A stretch of DNA of 64,000 nucleotides from Ixodes scapularis (lineage: Eukaryota; Arthropoda; Arachnida; Ixodida; Ixodidae). The stretch is from assembly GCF_016920785.2 (NCBI RefSeq), contig NW_024609836.1, forward strand, positions 4,582,406-4,646,405, given 5' to 3'. Both the position numbers and the translations under genes were made by a program. The notes under the pieces were generated by a model. It was not told the origin of the DNA. It searched no databases and saw nothing but the letters and a program-made list of their open reading frames with translations. This document shows, piece by piece, positions 22,031 through 32,391 of the stretch (its first letter is position 1; each line of letters starts with the position of its first letter).

Positions 22031-23187
22031 CCGCGCGCGCAGCCCGATCTGGCTAAGCTTATCAGCGTGTAGCCTGCCTCACCTCTCTCTGGTCACGTGG
22101 CAGTGATGACCAGAGAGGAGGAAGGGGGCGACTCCGAGGTCAAGGCGCAGGACACAGGGACACCCCCCCTCCTTCCCCCCCAACCCTCTCCCCATGCATT
22201 CTATAAAAAAAATGCGGTTATTTTTTGTAGCAATGCAGTCAATGCGAGGGAAGAGGGTGTACCGATCGCTGTACACGCGCTTTTCTCCTCTCTTGGAATT
22301 CCCACTGCACGTCACGTTTGCATCCTCGGAAAGCAGGCGAAACGCGCGCATTTCAGGACGCTGGAACGCTGGAAATGGCGTCGGCCAGAAGCTCGGCTTG
22401 CGCCCGAGCCAAAAAAGCACCCAGCGCGAGCTCGTAATTTAACTGCTGCAACGGCGGGCCTGCTTTCGCAATGCTCAATGTTCTCGCAGCCACGTGTTCG
22501 CGCGTTACCTTCGTTGAGTCTTGAATTGAGGTGAGACGGATTCTAGAATGTATTCTTTCACGCGGTCGCGTCCTCTGCGCGAGAAATTCGAGCTGAATGA
22601 GTAAATTGAGGCAAGAAAGAACGCCAATTTTTTAAAGTTCTGTCAAAAATATCGGCTCGCCAACGTCACACGCTTACATATAAAGAGAAAATTGCTTATT
22701 GCAGTTGCAGTATGAGCGAACATCAGCGCAATCACAATATAAATATCATTATTCGCATTACGCGGACGATTGTAAACCAATAAACCGGCGCTCCCGCGGC
22801 TTTCCGGAAACAGGCTGCCACGGCTGAAATAGGCGCGCCCATGCCGCCGATCGGTACGTTCGTATCAAACGGGCTCCGGAGAGCCGTTTGATTAAACCGG
22901 TACAGCTTGCCGGCTTCCGGTCACCCGCGTGTGCAGCATGGTCGCCGGTTTGAGCAAACGTGTGACAACTTTGCTCAAACGAGCGGCCCATTTGATCAGA
23001 CGAGTGACCCGTTTGCCAAAGGAGTGAACTGTTTGAACAAATAGGTGACCGTTATGGCTCATACGGTGGACCCCTTTGACCCATACGGGCGACCCGTTTG
23101 ACAAACTGGTGACCGGTATAGTTACAATGTTACTGGTATGAACCCGTTTACTTATATATAGGCGCAAAATGAAATATGTTCAGTAGG

Positions 23188-23505
23188 AAGGGTACGAAGG
23201 GGACGCTATGCCCATCCTCCTCATCCATACCCTCTCCTCCTCCTCCCTCTTTTTCCCCTCCTTCTCCTCCCTTTCCCTCCTACTCAGCCTCTCTCCTCCT
23301 CCCTATCTTTCCTCCTCCGCTCCTCCCCCCTCCCGCGCGCTGCATTATGGGAAACGTCCCATAATGCAACACGCGCGTCACCGCGGTGCGTTATGGGACG
23401 TTTCCCATGATGCACCGCGCGGCTACGCCAACGGCAATGCCGACGGCGATGTGACGCCGACGCCGCCCCAGCCAGAAGTGGGCGACAAAGAGCTGCGCTC
23501 TAAAA
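23188..23505 (+). repeat. GC-rich CACGTG repeat, copy C, right part
   Basis: After the transposon the repeat resumes with AAGGGTACGAAGGGG, passes a pyrimidine tract (CCTCCTCCCTC words, 23215-23330) and two hairpins built on TTATGGGA/TCCCATAA (about 23343-23372 and 23386-23420), and ends with AAAGAGCTGCGCTCTAAAA. Copy B has one matching hairpin at 48405-48440. Confidence 0.72.
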
Positions 23506-23835
23506 TAAGTGCTCAAAACGTAAGGGTAAAATGTCATCACCCTAATCAAAGCGTACATAAAGACATCGTACTTCTGCAGGGACCTAGCGCCGTAAAAAGC
23601 TGCTATCGCAAGCGCATCAATTCGTCTGGAGTCTTCACAAGAGAGAGCGTGCGAATGAGCTGCAAGACGAAGCCATGTGCCCTCGCAGCAGTGCTGAGCT
23701 GCAGCAGTGTGGAAACGGCTCTATCCTTGAGAACGCCAAGTAGCACAATGTCGACTGCAAAATGGGGAGCCGACGGGGGTTCCGAAGTGGGCAGAACACG
23801 TGGGTCTCACGTCGATTTTGCAACTCGGGCACAAG

Positions 23836-24490
23836 TAGGCCCCACTTTGGTTGTCCACCGTGCTTCCCTCATGGGACCCACGGTGGGTTTACTTCGGCAG
23901 CCCCACCTCGGCTTCCCCCGTAAGACCAACAGGGTTCCCACTGCAGCAGCGCACAGGACTTTCCTTCGTATTTCCCACGAAAGCCTATTAGGCTGGTCCA
24001 CATAGGCCCTTTGTGGGACCTACAGGGGGTGTCCCTGACAGACCACCTAAAAAGGTGTCGAGGTGGGCGCTATTTGGAGAGCGCACCTTGACCGCCTCGT
24101 AGAACCTACAAGGGGCCTACGTCGCCAGCCCCTAAGCTTCCCACGTGGGACCCACAGTGGACCTACGTCGGCAGCCCAAGTGGGTTTTCACAGTGCACCC
24201 ACAGTGGGCCTACTTGGGCTGCCCACATGGGCTTGTCCCAGGGGACCCACAGGGGCCTACTTGGAGAGCCCACGTGGCCTTCCCACACATGGCCCACAGG
24301 CGGCCTACTTGCGTAGCCCATGAGGGTGTTCGCAGGGGACCCACAGCGGCATACTTGGGCAGCGCCTACATGGCCAGCCACTAATCTTTCCACGTTGGAC
24401 CCACAGGGGGACTACTTGGGCAGCCCATGTTTGTTGTCACAGGGGACCCACAGCGGGCCTACCTGGGCAACGCACATTGGCCCCCCTCAC
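23836..24490. repeat. Degenerate minisatellite, about 48-bp unit
   Basis: Units begin GGGACCCACAG and continue GGGCCTACTTGGGCAGCCC. From about 24100 to 24470 successive units start near 24100, 24146, 24195, 24243, 24290, 24337, 24395 and 24443. The proline-, glycine- and tryptophan-rich open frames on both strands are products of this repeat. Confidence 0.85.
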
Positions 24491-24599
24491 ATTCAGCATT
24501 GAGCCTGAATCCTCGTGAACTTGGCTACCAAGAAGCAGAGATTTGACCCAGACGGGTTTTGGATGGGCAGCTCAGCTCGGGCATGCCAGCGCTTGGCCG

Positions 24600-25420
24600 C
24601 CGTGGAGCCCACATCATTGCCTTTGGCCCCCTCTCAGCCGAGGTGGGACCCACGGGGCTTTTATATGGGCGCCCCACGTTGGGCATGCCCACGTTTTGCC
24701 GCCATGAAGCACCCATCTCAGTATCCTCTTTCCCCTAGAAACGAGGTGGGACCGATGGGGGTTTTAGATGGACAGCTGAAGTCGGGCGCGCCCGCGCTTA
24801 GCCGCCGTGGAGTTCCTATCATTGCCCTTGTGCCCCGTTGAGCCGAGGAGGGACCCACGGGGGTTTTACATGGGCAGCCCAAGTCGGACATCCCCACGCT
24901 TCGCCATCGTGGAGTCCACATCGTCGCGACTGGGTCCCCTCACGGCCGAGGTGGGACCTACTGGAGTTTTACTTGAGCACGCCAACTGGGGCTCGCCCAC
25001 GCTTTGCCCTTATATTTGCTAACTCTGCCCCGCATCGCCTATAAGTGGAACCCACGGAGGTATTGCGCGGGCAGCCAAAGTTGGCCATGCCCATTCTACG
25101 GCTACAGGAAGTCTACATCTGCGCTAACTCTATCCACGTATAGCCGAATTAGGACGCACGGCGGCATTGCACGGGCAGCCCAAACTGGCCATGCCCTCAC
25201 GTAGCTGAGGTAGGACCCACAGAGGCATTGCATGGGCAGCCCGAATTGGGTATGCCGACACTGTGACTAATTGTGTCCTCGCATATTCGATGTGGGCCCA
25301 CCGCGGTGCTCCGTGGGCAACACATATTGGGCATGTCCACGCTTGGCCCACGTGGGACCAACGTTGGTTTTGTAAAGGATGCCCTAGTCCCCATTCTACA
25401 AGTGGACCCCACATCTTGTG
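24600..25420. repeat. Degenerate minisatellite, about 100-bp unit
   Basis: It is related to the preceding array but with a longer unit: GGGACCCACGGGGG, TTTTACATGGGCAGCCC, GGCATGCCCACGCTTTGCC and GTGGAGxCCACATC in order. Units start near 24645, 24747, 24851, 24950, 25047 and 25150. Translations on all frames are artefacts. Confidence 0.8.
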
Positions 25421-25690
25421 CTACTTGGCACGTAGCAGAGAATGGGGGATGTGGAGTTTTCTGAAGGTAAATTGTATCCGTAAAGTGTTAACGTTATCAA
25501 AATGCAATCTTGCAGGGACTTTATCTGCCGGGAGGGGTGCCCGCATACACTACCAGATCCCCTCAGCTGCTCGAAAGAGAAGCCGTGTTGCTCTCACTTC
25601 TACAGTGGTTGTTGTGGACGCGTCATTGTGCCGTCGCGTGCGCAGAACCATCCAAGGAGACGAACTTGAAAGCCGCATAACTAGAGCTCG

Positions 25691-25832
25691 GAAAGTCCGT
25701 ACGGACTTTCTGAGGACGATTTCATTCTTGTGAATGATTGGTACTCCCTCAACGACGATCCTCCTCAACACGTCGTACCTCAAATTCATGTTATTCGGTC
25801 CTGCTACGTCCGAATAACCCGAATTTGAGGTA
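25691..25832. repeat. Palindrome and adjacent composite hairpin
   Basis: GAAAGTCCGTACGGACTTTC (25691-25710) is a perfect 20-bp palindrome. At 25776-25832, TACCTCAAATTC and GAATTTGAGGTA bracket an inner GTTATTCGG/CCGAATAAC pair. This is a two-storey hairpin, possibly the core of a small foldback element. Confidence 0.6.
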
Positions 25833-25839
25833 TGGAGCG

Positions 25840-26296
25840 CCAGTGAGGCTAGACGTAGAGAAGGTAGCAATCAGTCACGGGAGCGGAATCGATAGCATAA
25901 GCGAAAATGGCGTGAAACGCCTTAGAATCATGCTCAGGAGCAGACACCGACAGTACGACGGCGTCACGATTATAGCAAATTATGCGAGCGCAGAGCTGCT
26001 TTAGCTGTGACACACCTTTATCGAGAGCTTAAAGGAATTAGAATTTGTGCGTGCATCGTTCTTTTTTTATTGTATTGGAAAACTTTTGGCAATGTTAAAT
26101 ATGTCGCCTTTTTATTTGTAGCGCCAACATTTTATCTCGGAAATATTGCAAAACCTTGGCTCTAGTGCAATGCAGTTCCTAGGTCACTTCACAGGCAGCG
26201 CTAGTGATCTAGTGTGGTTCTTGGTGTAAGGCATCAAAAAACCGTTTGTGAACCAACTTCTAAACGAACGAAACAAATGCGTTTGTCAATCTGTAG
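25840..26296. other. No gene recognised upstream of the Kunitz exon
   Basis: No signal-peptide exon is visible here. The sequence just before 26297 ends in AATCTGTAG and is taken as the 3' end of an intron. Confidence 0.35.
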
Positions 26297-26511
26297 GTTC
26301 GACATGGGCTCCACCCCAAGTAGCCACAACGTCAGCGCGAGATGGAAGGTGTCGCACGGGGGCGCCGCTGCACGACTGCCGTCGCCAGGACCGCAGGCTT
26401 CCTGTGTATTACGACGGCGAGGAAGACCGCTGCCTTCCCTGGACGGGCATCTGCCTCGTGAACGGATTCCCGGACAAAGCCAGCTGCGAGCTGCATTGCG
26501 GCCTGCTATGA
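26297..26511 (+). CDS. Terminal exon encoding a Kunitz-type domain (partial gene)
   Basis: This exon would give the C-terminus of a small, presumably secreted, serine-protease-inhibitor-like protein. From a phase-0 acceptor (CTGTAG|GGT... read as GST at 26297) the frame runs through DGRCRTGAPLHDC, VYYDGEEDRC, WTGIC, NGFPDKASC and ELHC to TGA at 26509-26511. The six cysteines are spaced 8-17-6-10-3. Canonical Kunitz is 8-15-7-12-3, and tick salivary Kunitz families often deviate. The YY before the third cysteine and the final CxxxC support the call. An AATAAA at 26578 completes a plausible terminal exon. The signal peptide and any earlier exons are not seen within a few kilobases upstream. The normal P1 position after the second cysteine is Arg, which would suit a trypsin-like target, but function is inferred. 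Confidence 0.68.
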
Positions 26512-26577
26512 CCGGCCGTTGTGCACCGAGGACAGGGAACCCGACAACCTGTGTGCATTTTGATAAAGTTCCCAGGG

Positions 26578-26583
26578 AATAAA
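26578..26583 (+). promoter_or_regulatory. Polyadenylation signal of the Kunitz exon
   Basis: Canonical AATAAA lies 67 nt after the stop codon of the Kunitz-type exon, at a normal distance for a short 3' UTR. Confidence 0.6.
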
Positions 26584-26599
26584 AATGGAAACTTTGGAG

Positions 26600-27495
26600 G
26601 CAATGGTTACGCAGAATGTGACGCGGGACAAAATTGAGGATTCCGGACGAACCAAGTTCTGAAATTCGGCTGGCCTTAACTGTGAGAACTTTCTAAGCCT
26701 CCTGGAATTCTCCTGGAATTCTATGTTAAGTCGACAGCTGTCAGCCTTAATGACGAGTTCTTTATACAAAAAATGGTGTATGTATTGGGTCTTCTGCCGC
26801 CTCAGTGTTGTGTGATATCTATCTGAGCGAAATGGATGAGCGTATACCTAGGAGTATTGTGAAGGCGCACATGTGCTTAAGGTTGACCGATGCGTTCATG
26901 ATTTTTTAGTTGTTTTAGGAGATATGACTGGGATAAATGAAATTGATGCTTTTCAGAAATTATCAGTATATTTCATGTTCACTCGGGAGATTTAAAGTTC
27001 ACTTGCGAAATGGCAAACCCGAATTACATTCAGTTTTTGGATTTGCAGCCTGATTTCTGGAGACAACACTTGTGCTGGACGTACAACCCGCGATCCAAAA
27101 GAAGTCTCTTGTCATTCGAAAGTGCCCAGTCCAAGCTTATAAAAAGAGGAATAGCTACAAATTGCTTACAGGCGGCCCCCACAAAAGTTGCGAGCACAAA
27201 ATGTCAGCCGCCTTCGATCAGCAGTCTAGCAAGTTAAAAACTGCGTGGTACACCAACATGCTACTATTAAGCGTTTACGAAAGCCTATTACAGAAACCTA
27301 AAGGATCACAGATTAAAAACAACGTACTCTAGAACAGATCAACAAAACAAATGAGTGCAAGTTGGCCTATATGCACATGGTATCGCATAATTTAAATAAT
27401 ATAGTGCGTAGATACGGTATTACTCTCCATATTCGGCTCCCTGCAGATCTTGGCAAATATATGTTCTCTACTGAAAAAAACCTCTATAAAAATTT
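26600..27495. other. No gene recognised
   Basis: AT-rich non-coding sequence. The open frames at 27010-27237 and 27072-27332 overlap each other without motifs. Confidence 0.4.
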
Positions 27496-27499
27496 ATAC

Positions 27500-27740
27500 T
27501 GGTTGACCCGTATAAATCATACGGTGGTATGGGATACGGGTCTGCCGTATGCTAATGGAAACCCGTACCTGTATGGGTTGACCCATTCAGATACAGGAAC
27601 TCGTACGTGTATGGGTTGACCCGTTCAGATACAGGAACCTGAACCTGTGCGGGTTGACCCGTTTAGGTATAAGAACCAATATTTATACAGATTCGCCTGT
27701 TTAGATAAAGAAACCCATACCTTTATAGGTTTACTCGTTC
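27500..27740. repeat. 38-bp tandem repeat (GGGTTGACCCGTTCAGATAC)
   Basis: GGGTTGACCC starts at about 27575, 27613 and 27651, a 38-bp period, with more degenerate units on both sides. The unit vocabulary (ACCCGT, ACGGGT) recalls the subterminal arrays of the CCCTACTG transposons. This may be a stray end of a related element. Confidence 0.7.
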
Positions 27741-27906
27741 GGATGCAGTAACAGGAATCAACATGGTGTTAATTGTTTGCATATTGACGTATGGATATAT
27801 GCAGGTTTAACAATTTACAAGCATTCGTCATGAAAAGAATGAGCTTGAGCCAGGTAATTTCAGGTTATATCTGTATTCAAGGAAATCAAATTGCAAAATG
27901 GACAAT

Positions 27907-28413
27907 TTGGCGAGTTGACAAGCGTTCATCATGACCTACAGCGCGACTGGGACAAGGACAGGCAGAAGAGATAATACAGTACAAGTGCTGAGCTAGCAAC
28001 TGATTCTATTGAAAAGAATATACATATGATGCTGCTGCTGCCCGTGCAGGCATGCCCCTCCGTGGCCCTGGCGCTTCTTCTTTCAACACGAAACCGGCCG
28101 AGTTATCCGAGATCCAAAAAGCCGATCTCACGTACCGCATAACACAAAACGGACTCTTGTGTGTGAGCCAGCCCACAGCGACTTGGATGAGCAGTGAGAT
28201 CGGCTTTTTGAATCTCAAATAACTCGGCCGGTTTCGTGTTAAGTGAAAGAAAAAGTGCCAGGGCCACGGAGGGGCGTGCCTACACGAGCAGCAGCTGCAT
28301 CATACATATTTTCTTTGCAATAGAATCAGTTGCTAGTTCAGCGCTTGTCCTGTGTTTTCTCCTCTGCCTGTCCTTGTCCCAGTCGCACTGTGAGTCAAGA
28401 TGAAAGCGAACTG
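27907..28413. mobile_element. Foldback MITE with about 190-bp arms
   Basis: The left arm starts near TTGGCGAGTTGACAAGCG and the inverted right arm ends near CGCTTTCATC reversed (28413). Both contain CGACTGGGACAAGGACAGG, GCAACTGATTCTATTG, CCCCTCCGTGGCCCTGGC and AACACGAAACCGGCCGAGTT. A central loop of about 60-70 bp separates them. It sits 35 bp beyond the stop of the BEN gene's last exon, so it may lie in that gene's 3' UTR. Confidence 0.85.
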
Positions 28414-28447
28414 GCTTTCTGCAGAACATCAACAAGATGCTTAACCT

Positions 28448-28578
28448 CTAAACAAGCTTAGAAGTCAAGCTTCTTGTTAATATCCTGCAGCAGCTCGGCA
28501 CATAGTGGTTAATCTGAGCTGTCCTCTTCTTTGGAGAGGCCTCTCGAGGATGCTTCCGAATGTACTTGTTGAAGGCAT
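28448..28578 (-). CDS. BEN-domain gene, terminal coding exon
   Basis: This is the last coding exon of a minus-strand host gene. The acceptor CTTTTCCCTTGCAG precedes 28578. With the one base carried from the previous exon the first codon is AAT (Asn). The frame then reads AFNKYIRKHPREASPKK, RTAQINHYVPSC, and ends at TAG (28450-28448). Joined to the exon at 30298-30482 it completes the C-terminal helix of a BEN domain: ALTPAKLAAAR from the previous exon, then NAFNKYIRKHP, then QINHY. In known BEN proteins this region ends in a conserved INxK/INxH-type segment. BEN domains bind DNA or chromatin and commonly act in transcriptional repression. No clear polyadenylation signal is seen before the adjoining MITE. 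Confidence 0.74.
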
Positions 28579-30297
28579 CTGCAAGGGAAAAGAATACAAC
28601 AATAAGTCATGTATATCTACAGTTTATTGAAAAATGAAATATTTTACTTCCTGCAATTATAATTGACGCAATTTTCACTGCAATTTATTCTTTGTTAATA
28701 TCTTGGGATACCATGTAACCCCCAAGAGCAACTTATTGCGATTAGGCAGTCTGCTTAAAACAACAGGTATGTACATTCTGGCCAGGAAGTTTTGAACCAG
28801 TTCAGACCGAGTGGAGTTCGAAGGAGTGCAGCGGCAGTGCGCAAGTCGGGCTGCGGCTACGCAAAGTTAAGCCGCAACGTTACAAACGACGCCGTAATTG
28901 ACTTCCGAAAGACCGACGAGGTGTTGTCTGTTACTGCAGGAACGCTGAACTAACTTCGACTAGCGCAAGATTCTGCGGAACTGATGCTGAACTCGTGCAG
29001 CAGTGGGATAAATCGAACAGGCCAGTTCAGCGTCCATGCAACTTCCGGTTGAATCGAATGCATCAGTTGTTGCACTATCTGAACTAGATCGGCCGGTTCA
29101 GGCTCATCAAGCAGACCTGGCGTGACTTTCCACAGCTATGCACTTATAGTTTGCTTGCAACAGTGTGTTCCTTGCATTTCAGTGCTCATAAAAATTATAG
29201 ACCCTGGAGCGGGAGGACAAAACGGAACGGAAACACACAAGGCTCCAGAGCTTTGGGTCTGTCTGTCCCTTTTTGTCCCCACGCTCCCGGGTTACCACGT
29301 CTATCGTTAACCATCTTGCCTGCCTGTTAACTATAATAAAAGTATGTTCTATAAAACCAAATATCCATTTTCAATTATGAACATGTGCCTCCGATTGCCT
29401 AGAACCTCGAACATGTTTTATGCCCCACAATGTCAACATGGAAACGAGTGAAAGCAACACTGAACACACAATTCTCGGCCGGCGTTTTTTGTGCAGAAAA
29501 AAGATTGAGCCGCAATTGTTTTCTGGGCATGTATATGAGTTTCCAACACAAATTTCACGTCAAGAACCGTCTAACTAATTTAATATTTATGTCATGACCT
29601 TCAATGGTCCATTCATACGAGATACTTCTTGTGTAAGAAAACTGAGCCTGTCATAGCCTAGAAAGGATGAACACCCACGGCGAGAAGGCGGTTCAGAAAA
29701 TATGGATAGTACAAAAAAGGGCTGAGCCAAACATAGTTGGGTTGCAGCAGTTCTAGTGGTGAACAAACAGACTGACTTTCATAACTTTGCTAGTGGCAGT
29801 TGTTCGTTACAAAATAAAGAATAGGTGCCTCGCAGTAGAGTTTTCTAAAAAAGATAAGAGGGGCCCACAGTTACTCCACGAGCCAGCAGAAGGTCCTGCG
29901 AGCGGGCCTCTGATATCATGAACGTCCCCCAAAACTTGGGGGGATTAGCAGATTTTTCCGACCTAAAGCATGTTACTATAAAACCTCCACACTGTGAATA
30001 CATCAGAAACCACCAAACGACCTAGATGACCGTGACAAGATCACTCTATTTTTCTTCATATATTAAAAACAATGCGGGAGATAGGGCCTCTTTATATCAG
30101 TTTGCGTTCGGAGCTTCACGTTCCTAAAGCTAGAGCTAGTCGAACTATGACCCTTCAACAGCCTATAACACTGAAACCTCTGAAAGCCTTTTAATATTTT
30201 ATCCCATTAATTTTGTCTTATTAGATTGCAACTTGGGAAGCCATCAGGCTCGATTGTCTTAACAAGTATGAGACATCTGTGAGAAGTGGGCACTTAC
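28579..30297 (-). other. Intron of the BEN-domain gene
   Basis: The intron is bounded by A|GTAAGT at 30298/30297 and TTGCAG|A at 28579/28578. It contains no other coding segment that I recognise, only unique-looking AT-rich sequence and a few interspersed-repeat-like stretches (for example 29185-29310). Confidence 0.6.
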
Positions 30298-30482
30298 TCC
30301 GGGCTGCTGCCAACTTGGCTGGAGTCAGCGCCCTCTGTGCCACGGCGCCCTTAAAGCGCCGGCATGGCACCCCAGTCATACTTCGGCCGTTCAGGTTCTC
30401 CCGGCCGAAGACCAGCTCGGTCGCCTCTCTGATGAACATGGAATTCCCCCGGGCTCCCATGATGACAGCTCCTTCTTTTGCA
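30298..30482 (-). CDS. BEN-domain gene, internal exon carrying most of the BEN domain
   Basis: The exon is flanked by TTCTAG (acceptor, 30484-30483) and GTAAGT (donor, 30297). Its 185 nt are one base, 61 codons and one base (phase 2 in, phase 1 out). The frame gives AKEGAVIMGARGNSMF, IREATELVFGRENLNGRSM, TGVPCRRFKGAVAQ and RALTPAKLAAAR. The pattern (R..ELVF....L....TG........ALTP.KL) is that of BEN domains, which bind DNA or histone-associated partners. Closely similar single-BEN proteins are abundant in chelicerates. The intact frame, symmetric splice signals and correct joining to the next exon argue for a functioning gene and not a retrocopy. Confidence 0.8.
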
Positions 30483-30671
30483 CTAGAACACAATGGCTAA
30501 GGTGAACCTAGAAATATACCCATGAATAGGTTAAATAGCATTTACCACATAAATCTGATGCTATGATGGCCCTTTGAATGGAGAGACTGGATAAATCAGT
30601 TTTCTAACAGATTGATTGCAGTGAATCGTATCACGGTTTTCCTATAGTGTGGATGCAAACACTTTACGACA

Positions 30672-30790
30672 TAGACCAGTGGTCTCCAAACCAGTATACG
30701 GACCGCGGATGTCTTCCGACTGGCCCGCGGCTGGCCGCGGTTTTTTAACTAAAGCCGGGCTTGCGGCCCGCTTTCAGCAAACCCGCTGCT
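30672..30790 (+). mobile_element. hAT-like terminal fragment
   Basis: CAGTGGTCTCCAAACCAG followed by ACGGACCGCGG, TGGCCCGCGG and GGCTTGCGGCCCGC matches the widespread CAGxGGTCTCAAAC...GCGGCCCGC style of hAT element end. No opposite terminus or 8-bp duplication was located. Confidence 0.5.
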
Positions 30791-32321
30791 AGCGGCACAG
30801 AAACAAGTGCGCGTAAAGAAATGATGGTGCGACACACTCTAAATGCACAAACTAAGATACCAGAAAGAACGAAAGAAATTGCATTGCAACAAGGGTCCCC
30901 TGACCATATGATAATTTAACATTGTCATCACTAGCATTACCCTTTTTAGCCCGCGCATCCTGTCTGGGCAACTATGTTAAAATTGCACTGCATTCCAATA
31001 GACATTGGGCTTAGCGTCCTCTGTCACAACTATTGCATATTCTCAGCATTAGTTTTATCATTCTCCTTAATCTCTTGCAGTGCCTGAATCTGCCATAGTT
31101 CCCATGCACCTTGATTTATGCCAGGCGAGTTTTCATGGTCACAACTGTTGTGTAATGGCATAATTAGCTAAATATTAAATGATAATTTGATGTATACAAA
31201 CTCAACAAACTTAGAGTGTTTTAACACTTACTCTGACATTAAATTCTGTGTTAAAATATTTATCTAGGTTTATTTATCTAAATTTTCTTCTATAGTAATT
31301 AGTATATTTTTCTGGCCGTAGCGACTCCGACAGATTGCTAATCTGGCCCCTTAAGTGAGAAGGTGTCTCACAATCGTCAGGGGTCTCACCCCTGCCTATC
31401 GTTAGGGGTGATACCCCTGACGATAGGGAAAGGGAGAAAATGTAAGACAATTTAATTTCAACCATAGGAAGGAAAACAAAAAGGGCGGACAAACAACTTC
31501 TTGGGGGTGTGCGATTGTCAGTCTTTTTCGATTCTCCTCCTCAAGTTTGATTCTTGTTATCAACAGGCTCGTCCTGTCCAATAGCCCTTTTGCGAAATCC
31601 CCCAAGCGCCCCGGCCGGCGCTCGAGGAATTGTGGAAGAGGCTGTCCCTCGCCGGGCCGCTCTGCCTTTAGATCGCATTGCCTTGTTGCTTGCCTCCTCT
31701 TAATCCTCTGTTTTTCGAATCAATTACCTATTTCTATCCGTACCAGTGTATTTTTTATTGCTTCTAAGTGTTTCTATTCTCTTCTGCGCGCGATATTTCT
31801 TGTATATATGTAGTATTTGCGTTTTTATTTTGCCTTTTTCGACGGGAGTGCCGACGGACAACACGCCGCTTCGAGCGTCGTTCCCCGGGCGAGTACTACC
31901 GTTGCTGCCGATTCCTATCGTGCCGTTAGCTGTTCATTTTGGTTCAATTGACCCGCGTGCAGTCGAGGGGAGCCGTTTATGAACACCCGCGCACATACCA
32001 TAGGGGTAGGCAGAGCTCTGAATCAACAATTGCAACGCGAGAGCCGACTGCGCTGTGATTTGGCCGCCCGCGCTCGCTCCGTTGACTCGTACTGTAGCGT
32101 ATGCCTTCGAGTGCCGCTTATTTGACCAACATACAGCACGTCGTAGAGAGGAGCCATAAACGGCTCCTCTCTACTGCACGCGGGTCAAATTGAACCAAAA
32201 TGAACAGCTAACAGCGCGATAGGAATCGGCAGCAACGGTAGTACTCACCTGGGGAACGACGCGCGAAGCGCCGTGTTTTCCGTCGGCACTCCCGTCGAAA
32301 AAGGCAAAATAAAGACACAAA

Positions 32322-32323
<2 letters not shown>

Positions 32324-32353
<30 letters not shown>
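32324..32353. repeat. (TA)n microsatellite
   Basis: About 15 TA dinucleotides in the right arm of the foldback. The left arm has only TGTATATATGTAG at the corresponding place, so the array expanded after the arms formed. Confidence 0.9.
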
Positions 32354-32355
<2 letters not shown>

Positions 32356-32391
32356 CGCGCAGAAGAGAATATATACATTTTTTAAGCAATA

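Larger units (their letters stand above)
20917..23187 (-). mobile_element. CCCTACTG-family DNA transposon, copy 1 (2.27 kb)
   Basis: The ends are CCCTACTGAAAAAAACC (20917) and TTCAGTAGG (to 23187). It is collinear in reverse orientation with the copy at 32392-34486. Both have subterminal arrays of the ACGGGTGCCCGTTTGA or AAACGGGTCGC type, a module with the AATAAA signal (minus strand near 21410) and an exon-like segment (21660-22000), a GC-rich centre, and a distal block with GGCGCGCC near 22840. It interrupts the GC-rich repeat copy C. The right terminal G is lost and the flanks are not a clean TA. No transposase is present. Confidence 0.85.

Noticed and set aside
23208..24005. 265-codon frame over the pyrimidine tract and minisatellite
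   Set aside because: It crosses three unrelated repeats (pyrimidine tract, GC-rich repeat end, minisatellite) and matches no protein family.
27500..27740. Possible CRISPR-like array
   Set aside because: Repeats are contiguous with no unique spacers, degenerate, and in a eukaryotic context. It is a 38-bp minisatellite.
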